NCBI GenBank assembly: GCA_031841125.1
Contig: CM063108.1
Location: 46,398,122-46,462,121 of the forward strand
Reading direction: 5' to 3'
From: Acanthococcus lagerstroemiae
Taxonomy: Eukaryota > Arthropoda > Insecta > Hemiptera > Eriococcidae
DNA length: 64,000 bases
Below are positions 1 through 10,660 of this stretch, piece after piece. Position 1 is the stretch's first letter; every line of letters starts with the position of its first letter. Under the pieces are notes generated by a model that was not told the origin of the DNA, did no database searches, and was given only the letters and a program-made list of their open reading frames with translations. The translations under genes and the position numbers were made by a program.

Positions 1-559
1 CATATCAACACCGTCGCAGTGACAACGTATAACTTCATTTTGAGAATGTAAAAGTCGCGAAGTGGAGATAGTTGGACTTGTCCAATCTTCCTGTAATTTC
101 AATTGATTGACAAATATAATGTACTTGTATTTTTATTTTTATTAAAACAGAATAGGAAGATTTTGTTCAGCTTCAATAAAAAGCGCTGACTGTACTTCGC
201 TGTAACGTCAAATAGATACTTGGGCAGGAGGTAATAAAATGGTACCCTATTCAGCAACAGATATTCACGGGAGAAGCAATGGGGCACTGGCTCCTCCCAG
301 GAAAAACACTGAAATTAGAAACGTCTGGATGGCAACGAAAGAACAGCCTCAAAAAGTCTTCAAAAAATGTGAAAGAGACTTAAATTGGCATTGAAGAGTC
401 TCATTTTCTAGAAGTCTTTTAAAATCCTATATATTAGGAAAACTTTTAATTAAAAGAATTTGAGGAAATTTTAACATCAATATTATTTTAATTAATCGAT
501 TCTTTTCTATTCATGCTAAGTCTTGTATATCAGAGTTCTAAAAAGTTTTGTAATTTGTA
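1..559. other. AT-rich intergenic sequence
   Basis: I see no coding signal or RNA gene. A stretch around 340-440 (containing a 'gcattgaagagtctcat' type phrase) is loosely repeated in direct orientation around 960-1060, so the following hAT-like debris seems to sit inside a diverged tandem duplication. Confidence 0.5.
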
Positions 560-871
560 CAGGGACGTAGCGAAGAGTTATTTTTTTCGGATGGGAGGGA
601 GGCAACAATTACTGTGAAAGTCCAAACTGACTCAACTCAAAATTTCCAAATATCAACATTTTTTAATATTAGCTAAAAACAACCTTATGACTTATTGAAT
701 TTTCACAACCTATAATATATCTATTAAAATTTCCCAACTCTAGTGGAGGCTTTTGTGCCCCCCCTTATTTTCGTCCCTGACTGAAATTGTGAATTTTCCC
801 AACTTTTGAGAGAAAAATTTCTGCAGAGGCGTAAGTGGCCTTCTCCCACCTCCCCTATAGGTACGTCCCTG
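560..871. mobile_element. hAT-type MITE remnants (one or two nested)
   Basis: The block opens with CAGGGACGTAGCG (560) and has two matching right ends, TTTTCGTCCCTG (to 779) and TACGTCCCTG (to 871); a second internal left end CAGAGGCGTAAG lies at 824. A C-run precedes the first right end, as in the other hAT-type MITEs of this window. No flanking 8 bp duplication matches, so boundaries are uncertain. There is no coding capacity. Confidence 0.5.
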
Positions 872-1098
872 AGTTTTGATCATATCTCGAACAGCCATAA
901 TCGAACTTAAGAAAGTTACAAACTCACAAACGGTTTTGAAAAGTTTAGAAAGTTTTTAATAAGTGAGAAAAAGTCAAAAGCTTTTAGGAATTCGAAACGA
1001 CTCAAAAAGTATCCAAAAGAATCTTACATAAGCATTGAAGACTGAATATTCTCAACTAGTTACTATAGAATATTGCTTCCCCTCCAAAAGTTATGATT

Positions 1099-3311
1099 CA
1101 GGGCCGGCAACTTTTCATAATTTCATGTGCAGCGAAAAAAACACAGTGGGGTAAATACGGGAGGGAGCACCCCCGAACCCTTTATTTTTAGTTTTTTCTG
1201 CGTCTAAAGACCGTAAAATAGGCCTTGTTTTGTTATAGATGATAGATATCTTAAACCTCTTATGTTTGTTTCTTTTTTTATTAAGGAACTTCTTCTAAAT
1301 CGAAAATCATTTAAAGAAGCGAAGACAAAGATGGTGGTGGTGTACAAGTGGAAAAAGCACCAACATACAAAACGATGAAATAATTTTCAGAGAATATCTC
1401 TGATGATTTCCGAAGAATTTCATCGAAAATACTTGGGGAAAATCTCCGATGATTTCCAAAGAATTTCAATAGAAATCTTCGAAAAGATTCCTTCGATTTC
1501 CAAAGATAATTTCCGAAGAATTTTATCGAAAATATTAAGGAAAAATTTCTGTTCATTTTCGAAGAATTTCATTGAACATCACTGAGGAAAATCTCCGATG
1601 ATTTCAGAATTTTTCGGAAATATTTTCCAAAGAATTTCTTCAAAAATTTTCAGGAAGAATTTTCCAAAGAATTTCTTCAAAAATCTTCAGGAAAAATTTC
1701 CGAAAATTTCCAGAAAATAATTTCATTAAAAATCTTCGAGAAGAATCTCCGATGATTTTTAAGGAATTTTATCGGAAATTTTTTGGGGAAAGATTCCAAT
1801 AGTTTCCGAAGAATTGGAACTATTTTCCACTCATACGATGGAATCAGAGATATATTTCCCGAAGATTTTTAATGAAATTTTTCGGAAATCAGCCCACAAC
1901 TTCCGAAGAATTTTTTCGAAAATAATTTGAGAAAAATCTCCGATAATTTAAAAAAAATATCCTTGGAAATCTTCGAAAATAATCTTCACTAATTTTCGGA
2001 GAATTTCATCGGAAATCTTCAGGGAAAATGTCCAATAATTACCGAAAAATTTTACGAAAAATCTTCGGAAAAATCTTTGATCCCATCGCATGCGTGGGAA
2101 ATAGTCTCAATTCTTCGGGAATCAGAATTTTTCCCGAAAAATTTCCGATGAAATTGCTTAAAAATCATTGGAGATTCTTCTTGATTTCCAATGAAATTAT
2201 TCTTCAAAAACTATCGGAGTTTATTTTCCCCGAATGTTTCCTATTCAAAAATTATCAGGAAATTCTCTCGAAGAATTTTAATAAATTTTTTTTGAAAACA
2301 TTGGAAATTCTTTCTAAAGATTTCCAATGGGATTCTGAATTTTTCCCAAAAAATTTCCGATGAAATTGGTTTAAAATTATCGGAGATTCTTCTCGAAGAT
2401 TTCCAATGAAATTATTCTTTGGAAATCATCAGGCATGTTTCCTGATGATTTCCGATAAAATTCTTCAAAAACTATCGAATTTTTCCAAAATATTTTTGAT
2501 AAAATTAAAAAAAAATTATCCGAAGATTTTTGAAAAAAATCTTGGGAAAACATTGGAAACTTTATCTGAAGATTTTCGATGAAATTCTCAGGAAATTATC
2601 AGAGATTGTTCTCAAAGATTTCTGATAAAATTTCTTTAAATCATCGGAGATTTTCCCCGAACACTTCTGATGAAATTCTTCGGAAATCACCGATATTTTA
2701 TCCCAAAAATTTCCAATGAAAATTTCTGGAAATCATCGAACCTTTCTTCTAAAGAAATGCTTCAAAAATCATCAGAGATATTTCTCGATGATTTCCAATA
2801 AAATCCTTTGATATCGTTGGAACTTTTCCTTAAAATTTTCAACAAAATTTTCCTGACATCATCAGAGATTTTTTGTGATGTCCGATGAAATTCTTCGAAA
2901 ATGATCGGAAATTTTTCCCTAACATTTTCGATAAAGTTCTTCGGAAATTATCTTCGGAAATCAAAGGAGTCTTCTCGGAGATGATGATAACTGCACGTGT
3001 TTTTCGAAAAGGAGTCTACTCGGGACTAGATGCATTTTTTCGCCAGCGAAAGCTTCACTTTTGAAGTGAACACTCCTCTTGATGCACACAACTCGAAGGA
3101 AACCTTTGTCTCGAAGCAAACGTTCTCACTCCTGAGCACAAGCTTCTTCTTCACTTTTTTTATGTATACCCTCTGCAGCTTGCACTTCACTTTTGCGAAG
3201 TGAAAGCTGGTGCTTCTCTTTATGCATACCTCCAATTGTACCAATAATTTCCCCGGTGTTGCTATGTGTAGCATTCTCTACACACGCTATACAGAGAAGT
3301 TGCCGGCCCTG
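1099..3311. mobile_element. Palindromic foldback element, copy 1 (complete)
   Basis: Both ends carry the same inverted terminus, CAGGGCCGGCAACTT at 1099 and its reverse complement ending at 3311. Inside are a degenerate 45 bp repeat array that reverses orientation at about 1955, and a subterminal block (2986-3245) rich in TATGCAT and CTTCACTT/AAGTGAAG palindromes. The terminus resembles those of hAT elements, but the flanking octamers (ttatgatt and caatcgag) do not match, so no target duplication can be claimed. There is no transposase; several ORFs in the array arise only because 45 is a multiple of three. Two further copies are at 14.0 and 61.5 kb. Confidence 0.75.
1390..2985. repeat. 45 bp palindromic-unit array in two opposed arms
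   Basis: Units of about 45-46 bp follow the pattern CCGATGATTTCCGAAGAATT then TCATCGGAAATCTTCGG. The left arm reads this way and the right arm (after about 1955) reads as its reverse complement. A landmark near 1815-1850 (ttccactcatacgatgg) recurs inverted at about 2080-2110 (ccatcgcatgcgtgg), confirming a large-scale palindrome. Each unit is itself partly self-complementary (CCGATGA with TCATCGG). Confidence 0.85.
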
Positions 3312-3900
3312 CAATCGAGAATCCAATGAGTTGAAACAATTTGACATTACATTTTGGAAGTCATTTTCATGTTTAACATCACTAAGAAAACTATTAGCAG
3401 AACGAATCGTTCAAAAGTAGTCTGATTTCTTCTCTCTTATCTATTTTATTCAATTACCATCATAAGAAAAATGATTTAAGTACTCACTCAGGAAGACTGG
3501 GTAGACGAAACTAACTATTTTTACATATTTTGGATCGACAGATTAACATAATCTATTCTTTGCTCATGAGGAGCATACTAAATCGTCTGATGATATTTTT
3601 CTCCATATCGTGACATCAAAAAATCAAAATAATTGATTTTGCGATCACGTATTTATAATCTGGTTGTATTTCTGACCACAGTTTTATGATACCGGTCTTC
3701 TTGGGATTGAGGCCGCATACGATGTACATTAGAGAGGTGTTTTTACTTTCGGCCATCGAAAATTCATACGGTATGTCCTCTAGATAGGTTGCGGTGAGAT
3801 AAATAAAATTCCCGCAACTTCAAATCCACCGGATAAGGGGAGCATGTGCCCCAAACAGACTTCGGCGTTTCTAATTACCCGATAAGCAATCAATTACCTT
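3312..3900. other. Unassigned AT-rich sequence
   Basis: No repeat, coding or RNA signal that I can support. The only ORFs are short and unrecognisable. Confidence 0.4.
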
Positions 3901-3902
3901 AA

Positions 3903-4130
3903 TTACCCGCGGAAAAGCTACCCATTTGCAACCCTCAGTTACCCAGAAACCCGTCAGTTACCTTTGGTTCCCTTTCAGTTTACCTGGATAACTGGTGGGA
4001 TGTAAGTACCCTCTAGTTACCCGCGGAAAAGTTACCCATTTGCAACCCTCAGTTACCCTCAGATTACCCAGAAACCCGTCAGTTACCCTCAGTTCCCCTT
4101 TAGTTACCTGGGTAACTGCGGGATTTTGCG
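3903..4130. repeat. Two tandem copies of a 114 bp TTACCC-rich unit
   Basis: The phrase TTACCCGCGGAAAAG starts at 3903 and again at 4017, giving a 114 bp period. Each unit is rich in CAGTTACCC/TTACCC words and ends with a small palindrome (AGTTACCTGGGTAACT in the second copy). It looks telomere-like at a glance but has no regular hexamer or pentamer period. Confidence 0.75.
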
Positions 4131-4529
4131 CATCGGATACTTATCTTTCCCAGCCACCCTCCCAGGATGGCTCTCGGGATCCACAACTACCTGGCAGAAT
4201 ATGGTGTTCGTTAGCCAAAAACTGCAAAAAGCCAAATATGCAATGGGATAAGGCGTTCATTCCAAAGGTGGCGATTCTCAAAAATAAACATTTTGGGAAA
4301 ACTATGGAAAGCGGAGGCGCCGTGAGTACCTACTCGCAAAGCACAAAAAATATACTGCCACAAAGCTTTTCAGGGAGCCTCCACAGTACAGTTTTCTAGA
4401 CAGAGTAGGTTAGATTGACCGCCTTTCGATCGATGAAGAGGTCGAAATTGACATTGGCAAAATACAGTCTAGTTTCAAATAATCATGTGATGGCAACACT
4501 CTATCTGTGAGTCTTAAATTATCTAAAGT
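4131..4529. other. Unassigned sequence before the MITE
   Basis: A 134-codon open frame runs through the tandem repeat and on to about 4399, but its product is not recognisable and its first half is repeat-encoded. I do not call a gene. Confidence 0.35.
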
Positions 4530-4538
4530 ACTGCAACT

Positions 4539-4712
4539 AGAGCACTATACATCCGAGTATACTAAACCGCCATTTTAATGCTATCTTTTTCCGTTGACTA
4601 GCGAACGCGTCGCGGGCAGCCTCAATCATAGGCCCGAGACGCGTTCGCTAGTCAATGGAAAAAGTTAGCATGAAAATGGCGGTTTAGTACACTCGGATGT
4701 ATAGAGTGCTCT
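4539..4712. mobile_element. 174 bp MITE with long TIRs and a 9 bp target duplication
   Basis: The arms are near-perfect inverted repeats over more than 70 bp (AGAGCACTATACATCCGAGT at the left, its inverse with a 2 bp indel at the right), with a short central loop between GCGAACGCGTC arms. The element is flanked by actgcaact (4530-4538) and accgcaact (4713-4721), a 9 bp duplication with one mismatch. A 9 bp duplication is typical of Mutator-like elements; an 8 bp reading (hAT-like) is also possible. No ORF. Confidence 0.85.
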
Positions 4713-4721
4713 ACCGCAACT

Positions 4722-5860
4722 ACCGTTATTCCTAAAATTGTTGGATAATAACTTGAGAATTGGTCAGGATAGTTAGTAACTTAATTACTTACTTTGGCCA
4801 AATAGTATCGTTAAATATTATCTTTACCAATGATAATACTAACACCGAATGAAAAACAGAACTCAAGCTGTACGGAGAGTTACGTTAACAATTATTCGTT
4901 CACCAATTTTTTGAAAGTGTATATAAAGCAAATCATCACCAGTCAACTTCGACAAATTGGATTCCCAACGATCGTATAGAAAAATTATTGATAGTTAAAA
5001 AAAGTATTTATGAACCTCCTTATGTCGTTACTAGAGACCGAACCGCCGTGCTGTATAAACCCACAAAATAAACAGTAAAAAAAAAATCCTAAAAATTCAG
5101 AACAAACGCGCAATGAGAGTCAAAAAGCGCTTTGAAAATTATGTAACGTGCAATAAAAAATCGACAGATTACCGCATAGATTATACAAGGTATTAATCCA
5201 TTGTCCATCTATAACATCTTCAATCGTCATTTTATGTGCGGCCCATGACTATAAGTACAGGTATTTACGAGGCATCTATTTCAAATTCCAAATCGTAACG
5301 TGATTTTTGTTGCGAAATTCTAATAAACTTTTTAACTGACTGCTCAATGGATACATATTATGGTTGATTGGTAGATCGTACATCACTAAAATACTCGATC
5401 ATTCAATTTTTTTTACTCCTTGAAACTTTGTTGAGTGAACAAGTGCTGAAGAAGTGGCCGTTCTTCACACAGTTTTCAAATAAGCAGAAAACACTATCCG
5501 AATCGCATGTTCAGCAACATTGAAAACCTATCAAATGATATCCCTATTTTTATAGATGAAATTTTTAACCCGCCAGCTTTTTAAAATAATAATCGTTTTT
5601 TGAGCTCAACCCCCATAGATGACCGCTCAATGCCCCCTTGAAAAACTGGACTCATGAAATACTTTCAAAAATGAATTTGCAGTCAAATTCATTCCTTATT
5701 CCCTCAATTCCCTTTTGAAACTGTCTCTTAAACGAATCACGCATATCGTAGATCCGAACTATTTAGATTAATAAAATCATTACTTATTGGAATTTATGAG
5801 AACAAAACTTGAATTCCATCAAAATCCGAGAAAAAAATTATTTCTGGTCAAAAAATTGAA
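4722..5860. other. Unassigned AT-rich sequence
   Basis: No coding, RNA or repeat signal I can support. Confidence 0.4.
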
Positions 5861-5870
5861 AATATTTGGC

Positions 5871-5968
5871 GCCGTATGGCGATGCACGCATGCAAATTGT
5901 CTCCCCAGACGCGTACCCCTGGCCCCGGAAACTACCCTTTCGGATATCGCATCAGTGACCAGAGCAAA
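5871..5968 (-). mobile_element. 3' fragment of dispersed SINE-like family (copy 1)
   Basis: Read on the minus strand this matches the 3' half of the repeats at 45.9-46.4 and 55.0-55.3 kb: a phrase like GGTCACTGATGCGATA, then AAAGGGTAGTTTCCGGGGCC, then GCATGCGTGCATCGCCATAC. It is truncated at its 5' end. Confidence 0.7.
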
Positions 5969-7019
5969 AACATTGAAAATGCAATATATTTTCCCATAAA
6001 AAAGGGTGTGGAATCGGGGCGCCACTTTTGAACATAATTCGATTGAGTTCAGATTTTTCGGGATTTTATTATTCCATGGAAAGAAACAAAAGCCGCTTGG
6101 CTCTACTAAAAATGCACGAGTTTGTGAAGTAAGTTTTCTTCACATTTCAAATACGCCAATCTCAAAAAAAAAAAAAAAAAAAAAAAAACTAAAACCAAAA
6201 AACTGTCAGAAAAAGCAACACGTTATTTCATTAATAATTTTGTCTTTAATTGTTGATAGCATTGTTTGAAATGATTTTTAAATTTAGGTACTGAGAGTAT
6301 TCATATTTGTAACGTATTTCAATATCCAGGAAACGGAAAAAATAGGCTCCAAAATTTATAGTGGTCTAAAGAAAAATTTGAAAAAATCGACTTAATCCGA
6401 GTCAACGATTATAAGGGCGATAGCCTTTGGAGGAACTATCAAAAAACAATTAATGCTACTGATAGTTTTCTAAAAGTTATCAATACTGTTGAATGACTGA
6501 TTTTTTTTTTCACATTTGATACCAACCATATAATGAAAAACTGTCGACTATTGCCCAACACTATTCCGGGACACTGGAAGTGTCCCACATTTGGGATGGT
6601 ACATCTTTTTTAGCTTTCGTGAGGAACAGAAGAGCATGTCAAAGTAGGATGGTGGACCGAAAACGATGAAGTATTAGGAGTTCGTTCTCATGTTATTTTG
6701 TAACAAAAATTTTGTTGAACGAACGAAGGGATCCTTTGGCCATAAAAGGGAGAAAAATAGAGTGGGTGGAGGAGAATAAATATTTAAGACAAACGATAAC
6801 ATTTAGCAAAACGAAAAATTTAGAACTGGACATAAGAATAGTAAACTCTTAAACAAAATTTTGGTATTTAAAAAAAATATTTAAAGGGAATTCTTCAGTC
6901 AAACAAAAAGGATAAATTTTGAACAGTTGTGTCTTTCCCACCCTGCGCCATACGGTTATCAGACCTGGTCGCTCATTAAAACTGAAGAGGAAAAAATAGT
7001 CATTCATCAAAACAGTCTG
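5969..7019. other. Unassigned AT-rich sequence with a poly-A tract
   Basis: Contains a run of 25 A (6164-6188). A small inverted repeat GTTATTTTGTAACAAAA lies near 6690. I see no gene. Confidence 0.4.
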
Positions 7020-7182
7020 GAAAGTAGTAATACCCAGTTAATCGATTAAAATTGATTAATCGATTTTCACTAAAGGAAATTGATTAAAAATCGATATTGA
7101 CACAACCCGCAAAATAATTGGTTATAATCGATTTTCTTATAATTGTGTGTCTGAGTGTTCTCTTATTATTGGGGGGGGGGGG
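7020..7182. repeat. Clustered ATCGATT words and a G12 tract
   Basis: Repeated GATTAATCGATT and AATCGATT words occur between 7035 and 7135, followed by a run of 12 G at 7171-7182. Simple-sequence origin is likely. Confidence 0.5.
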
Positions 7183-7316
7183 AGATAAGAATACAGAATT
7201 GCAGTCTTCAGACAGTGCTCGAACCTGAAGTAACAATACTAGGCATGGGTCTAATATCTCTAGGAGTACCAGAGCGCGGTGCGCTACTGTAACCATACGT
7301 GCATTCACAGTAACAA

Positions 7317-7547
7317 ACAGGCCGGTTTATGGTTTAAAACAGCCCAATTTATAGGTCAATAGGTCATTTATCGTACAAAGCAGGCCACTTTATGGCTTAA
7401 CTTGTCAACTTATTGCATAAAACACGCCAATGTATTATTTAAAAGAGCCAATTCAGGGGTCAACACGCCAATTTATAATTAAACCAGGCCCATTTATGTT
7501 TGAAAACAGACCAATTTATGGTTAAAAACAGGCCACTATACGAGGAC
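7317..7547. repeat. Degenerate minisatellite, unit about 24-29 bp
   Basis: Repeated units of the form ACAGGCCAATTTATGGTTTAA with variants (GGCCACTTTATGG, GGCCCATTTATG, CGCCAATTTATAATT) run head to tail for about 230 bp. Too degenerate for a fixed period. Confidence 0.75.
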
Positions 7548-8045
7548 ATGCCTTATTTTCCACTCTTGAAAAGCAAAAAAGTACTAGTGTTGACAACGCA
7601 TCAATTTCAGAGGCACCAATAGAGACAAATTACATTTAACATCTCGATAACGAACGTCCCCCATTCCACAATCGACACACCAACGAGCAGAAACTGTGCG
7701 TGCAAATCACCAAACTATTGTTCTATAGCAGAAACATGGCAATCGTTGAACGCAGGGCACAAGACCAGCTGACTTTCTGACTAATGAGGAATGTTCGGCC
7801 AGCATCCAGAAGGTTGGTACCAGAATCCTTGCCACACAAACAAAAGTGCGCGCAAATTGCAGGGCGGTAAATACAAACGAGCATGAAGAAAAACCAAGCT
7901 GAGCAAACGCCAGTTCTTTGATAAATGCGGCAAAATTATATCTCACAAACAAAAAGAAAATGGTCGGCCGGGAGAGGGTGTTGAAAACTACATCAGCTCC
8001 ATTATTACAGAATAACCCATTCGTTCGGATACACATTACACACAG
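7548..8045. other. Unassigned sequence
   Basis: A 123-codon minus-strand ORF covers 7707-8078 but its product is not recognisable and it overlaps the next MITE end; not called as a gene. Confidence 0.35.
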
Positions 8046-8728
8046 TAGGGTGTCCCTTATTTTACAAGTTTCCGCCAATTGATTAGGGTCGCACTGAAAT
8101 TTGTTCTAATGGACCTAGAAACTCGCCATAAAAAATTGAGCTCAGTCTGAGGTCATTCACCCGTGCCACTTTGACCTTCAAGTTATATGTAATACTGAGA
8201 TTTTAAGAAAAAAATGCGAATATCTCGGAACATATCAACTTCAGGACCAAAAAACATATAACATAAAGTGTTCCCTGTTAAATTTCTTATAAAACAGATT
8301 CTATACAACTTTTCTCTAAAACGTATATTCACCGAGATAATCTCAGAAATGTGTGAAAGTTTCGAGGAACGTGGCTTTTTAAGAAAAAAATAACAAAAGC
8401 CACATTCCTGGAAACTTTTACACATTCTTGCACTTATCTAGGCAAACATACATTTTAGAGAAAAGTTATATAGGATCTGTTTTATAATAAATTTAACAGG
8501 GAACATTTTATGTTATATGCTTTCTGGTCCTGAAGTTGACATGTTCCGAGATATTCCCATTTTTTCTTAAAATCTCAGTATTACAAATAACTTCAAAGTC
8601 AAAGCGGCACGGGTTAATGACCTCTGACTGAGCTCAAATTTTGTGTGGCGAGTTTCTAGGTCCATTGGAACAAATTTCAGTACGACTCTAATCAATTAGC
8701 GAAAACTTTTAAAATACATGACACCCTA
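8046..8728. mobile_element. 683 bp hairpin MITE (arms of about 335 bp)
   Basis: The sequence TAGGGTGTC at 8046 is matched by GACACCCTA ending at 8728, and the complementarity continues essentially to the centre: phrases such as GGACCTAGAAACTCGCCA, TCAACTTCAGGACCA and GTTCCCTGTTAAATTT occur in both arms in opposed orientation, with an estimated identity near 85-90%. The loop at about 8380-8395 is only a few bases. Flanking TA on both sides fits a Tc1/mariner-type target. A transcript would fold into an almost perfect long dsRNA hairpin. No transposase. Confidence 0.9.
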
Positions 8729-9825
8729 TTAGATACCAATATTAAACTTCACAAAATACTAGAACCCCCTCCTCTCATTGCATGGGCCTCAATTTAAAAT
8801 ATGGGGTAAATATATGAAAAGAGGGAGGTGAATAAGCCCCATAACCGATATAAGTCTGTAAGTGTGGTAGAGTAGCAGAAGAAGATGATTATTATCTTTA
8901 TAAGGTCTGTGTATCTTTTTTAAAAAGTAATAATATGGGAATATCTTGAACTCCATTTTGAGCAGTTCTAATCCAGATACAAAAAAATTACTAATGACCT
9001 TTTTTATAAGAAATTTAATGTACAATCTATAGCAATTAAAAAACAGTAGCTTAAGAGGACAAGTTTTATGGGAAATTGAAAAGATATGCAAATTTTTTGA
9101 TATAATTTGTAGTAAAATTGATTTCATGAACAACCCTGTTTGAAACGATTCCGACCATTTTTATTTCTGCGGTAACCAAAACTGCCCTCTACTATTACCT
9201 ACTGGTACCATTTGTCTGTCTATCTCCAGTCGTGAGAAGAAAAAAAAAATTCAAAAATTGAAAACTTTTCAAAATTTGAGCATAACTCAGTCCCTTTAAA
9301 AGTACAAGTATGCAAACATATCTACATATCGTCGGGGTGTGTTACCTTCTTACCAGGTGAAAGGGAGGTTATTGCAAAAGAGACACCCTGTATAAATTAT
9401 GTTCCTGAGGTGTAAAGGTTTTCTTCGAGACCGATAAAATTCGAAGAAGAGATATATCCCTCCTAGAAAATGCAGCGGACGCGGTGGTTGGGCGCGAAAA
9501 TCGGAGCAACCCTCTCAACAATGTTCCGCCAAAAACTCTCCGATGCCAACCTTTTCTTCCGATTCAGTGTCTTCAACCCAATTTCAGTCTAACACTATCG
9601 GCAGTGACAAAAACGAGAAAGAACAAGATCGTTTGAAAAAAAAGAGAAAAAAAAGGACGTCATTAAAAAGTCATGAATTTCTGCGTAAAGGCTTTATAGT
9701 ATCCGCCGCGGACGCGATGATAAAATGCAACTCGCGAAAATAAAACCTTAACTCGGATAACTGCGTATAAAACTCTCTTTTGTTAAGTTACTTCAACTTT
9801 CTTTACAGATTGTTTAACTTTTCTT
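8729..9825. other. Unassigned AT-rich sequence
   Basis: Near 9384 GAGACACCCTGTATA resembles a Tc1/mariner-type end, but I could not find its partner. A 66-codon ORF at 9543 encodes a lysine-rich, unrecognised peptide. No gene called. Confidence 0.35.
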
Positions 9826-10660
9826 TTCTCTCTCTCTCTCTCTGTCTCACTGTTTTCCCGCCTTCCTATCGTTTCCCTTTCGGCGGCCGCGTGCTCCGTG
9901 CTGCGGAAAAATCGTCTCAATTTTTCCGCGAACCGCGGTGAGGTCCGGTCGGTCGCGTTAATTGAATTCGCGACGGTATTTCGGGCGCACGTGAATTCGC
10001 CGAACGTGTGCGCGACTGTGGACCCCCCGGGGGCCTCGGACATCGCGTTAAAATCGCCGCGCGGCCATTTTAAAATATCGTCTTATATACACACGACGCG
10101 GAGAGGAAAAGGCCGCCACGGCCGTGTGTCCCCGTATTACCTTCGTGGCCCGCGGCTTCGCACGGCTTAGCATATTAATTATTTAGGTCTCAATTCTTGC
10201 CGCTTGTGCCGTTCTCGCGAAAGTCGCCCCTCGCCGTGGCCACAGCCCTCTCTCTCGCCACCCCATATATACGTGTGCTTTCTACGTAGACACACGCACA
10301 CTGCGGCGGCCGCCCCTTTCGGTACATACCAATACATGCAAGCACGCACGTGAAACCTTATAGCCCCCTCGCAATTATCTATGCCCCGAATCTTCCAATT
10401 AGTTTCGCTCCCTCGTCGCCTCTCTCTCTCTTGTGTTCTCTCTCTCTCGCCCTCTCTGTCTTTCGTTTTCTCTTTCGCTCGTCCGTCGTTTCCTCTGCAC
10501 AACCCTTCCTTCGCTTTTATACATGGGAGATGATGTCCACGGAGCTTTACCAAATTATGGGCCGAAAGTAAAACGGACCGCTGGCGCGAGGCGAGGGGTT
10601 ATTTTAGGATCGGGTGGAGGTCATACACCGTTGACTATATAGCTATAAAGTAATCGATCT
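9826..10660. promoter_or_regulatory. CpG-rich, CT-repeat-rich candidate promoter or 5' exon region
   Basis: In sharp contrast to its AT-rich surroundings this tract is CpG-dense (9880-10170, e.g. CGCGCGGCC words) and holds CT microsatellite at 9826-9844 and 10420-10460. On the opposite strand these are GAGA words. ORFs run in several frames on both strands, as expected from high GC, and none gives a recognisable protein. Such islands in insect genomes often mark promoters or long 5' UTRs; that reading is inference. Confidence 0.4.

Noticed and set aside
3903..4130. Telomeric repeat
   Set aside because: TTACCC words are irregularly spaced in a 114 bp unit; no run of a telomere hexamer or of the insect TTAGG pentamer.
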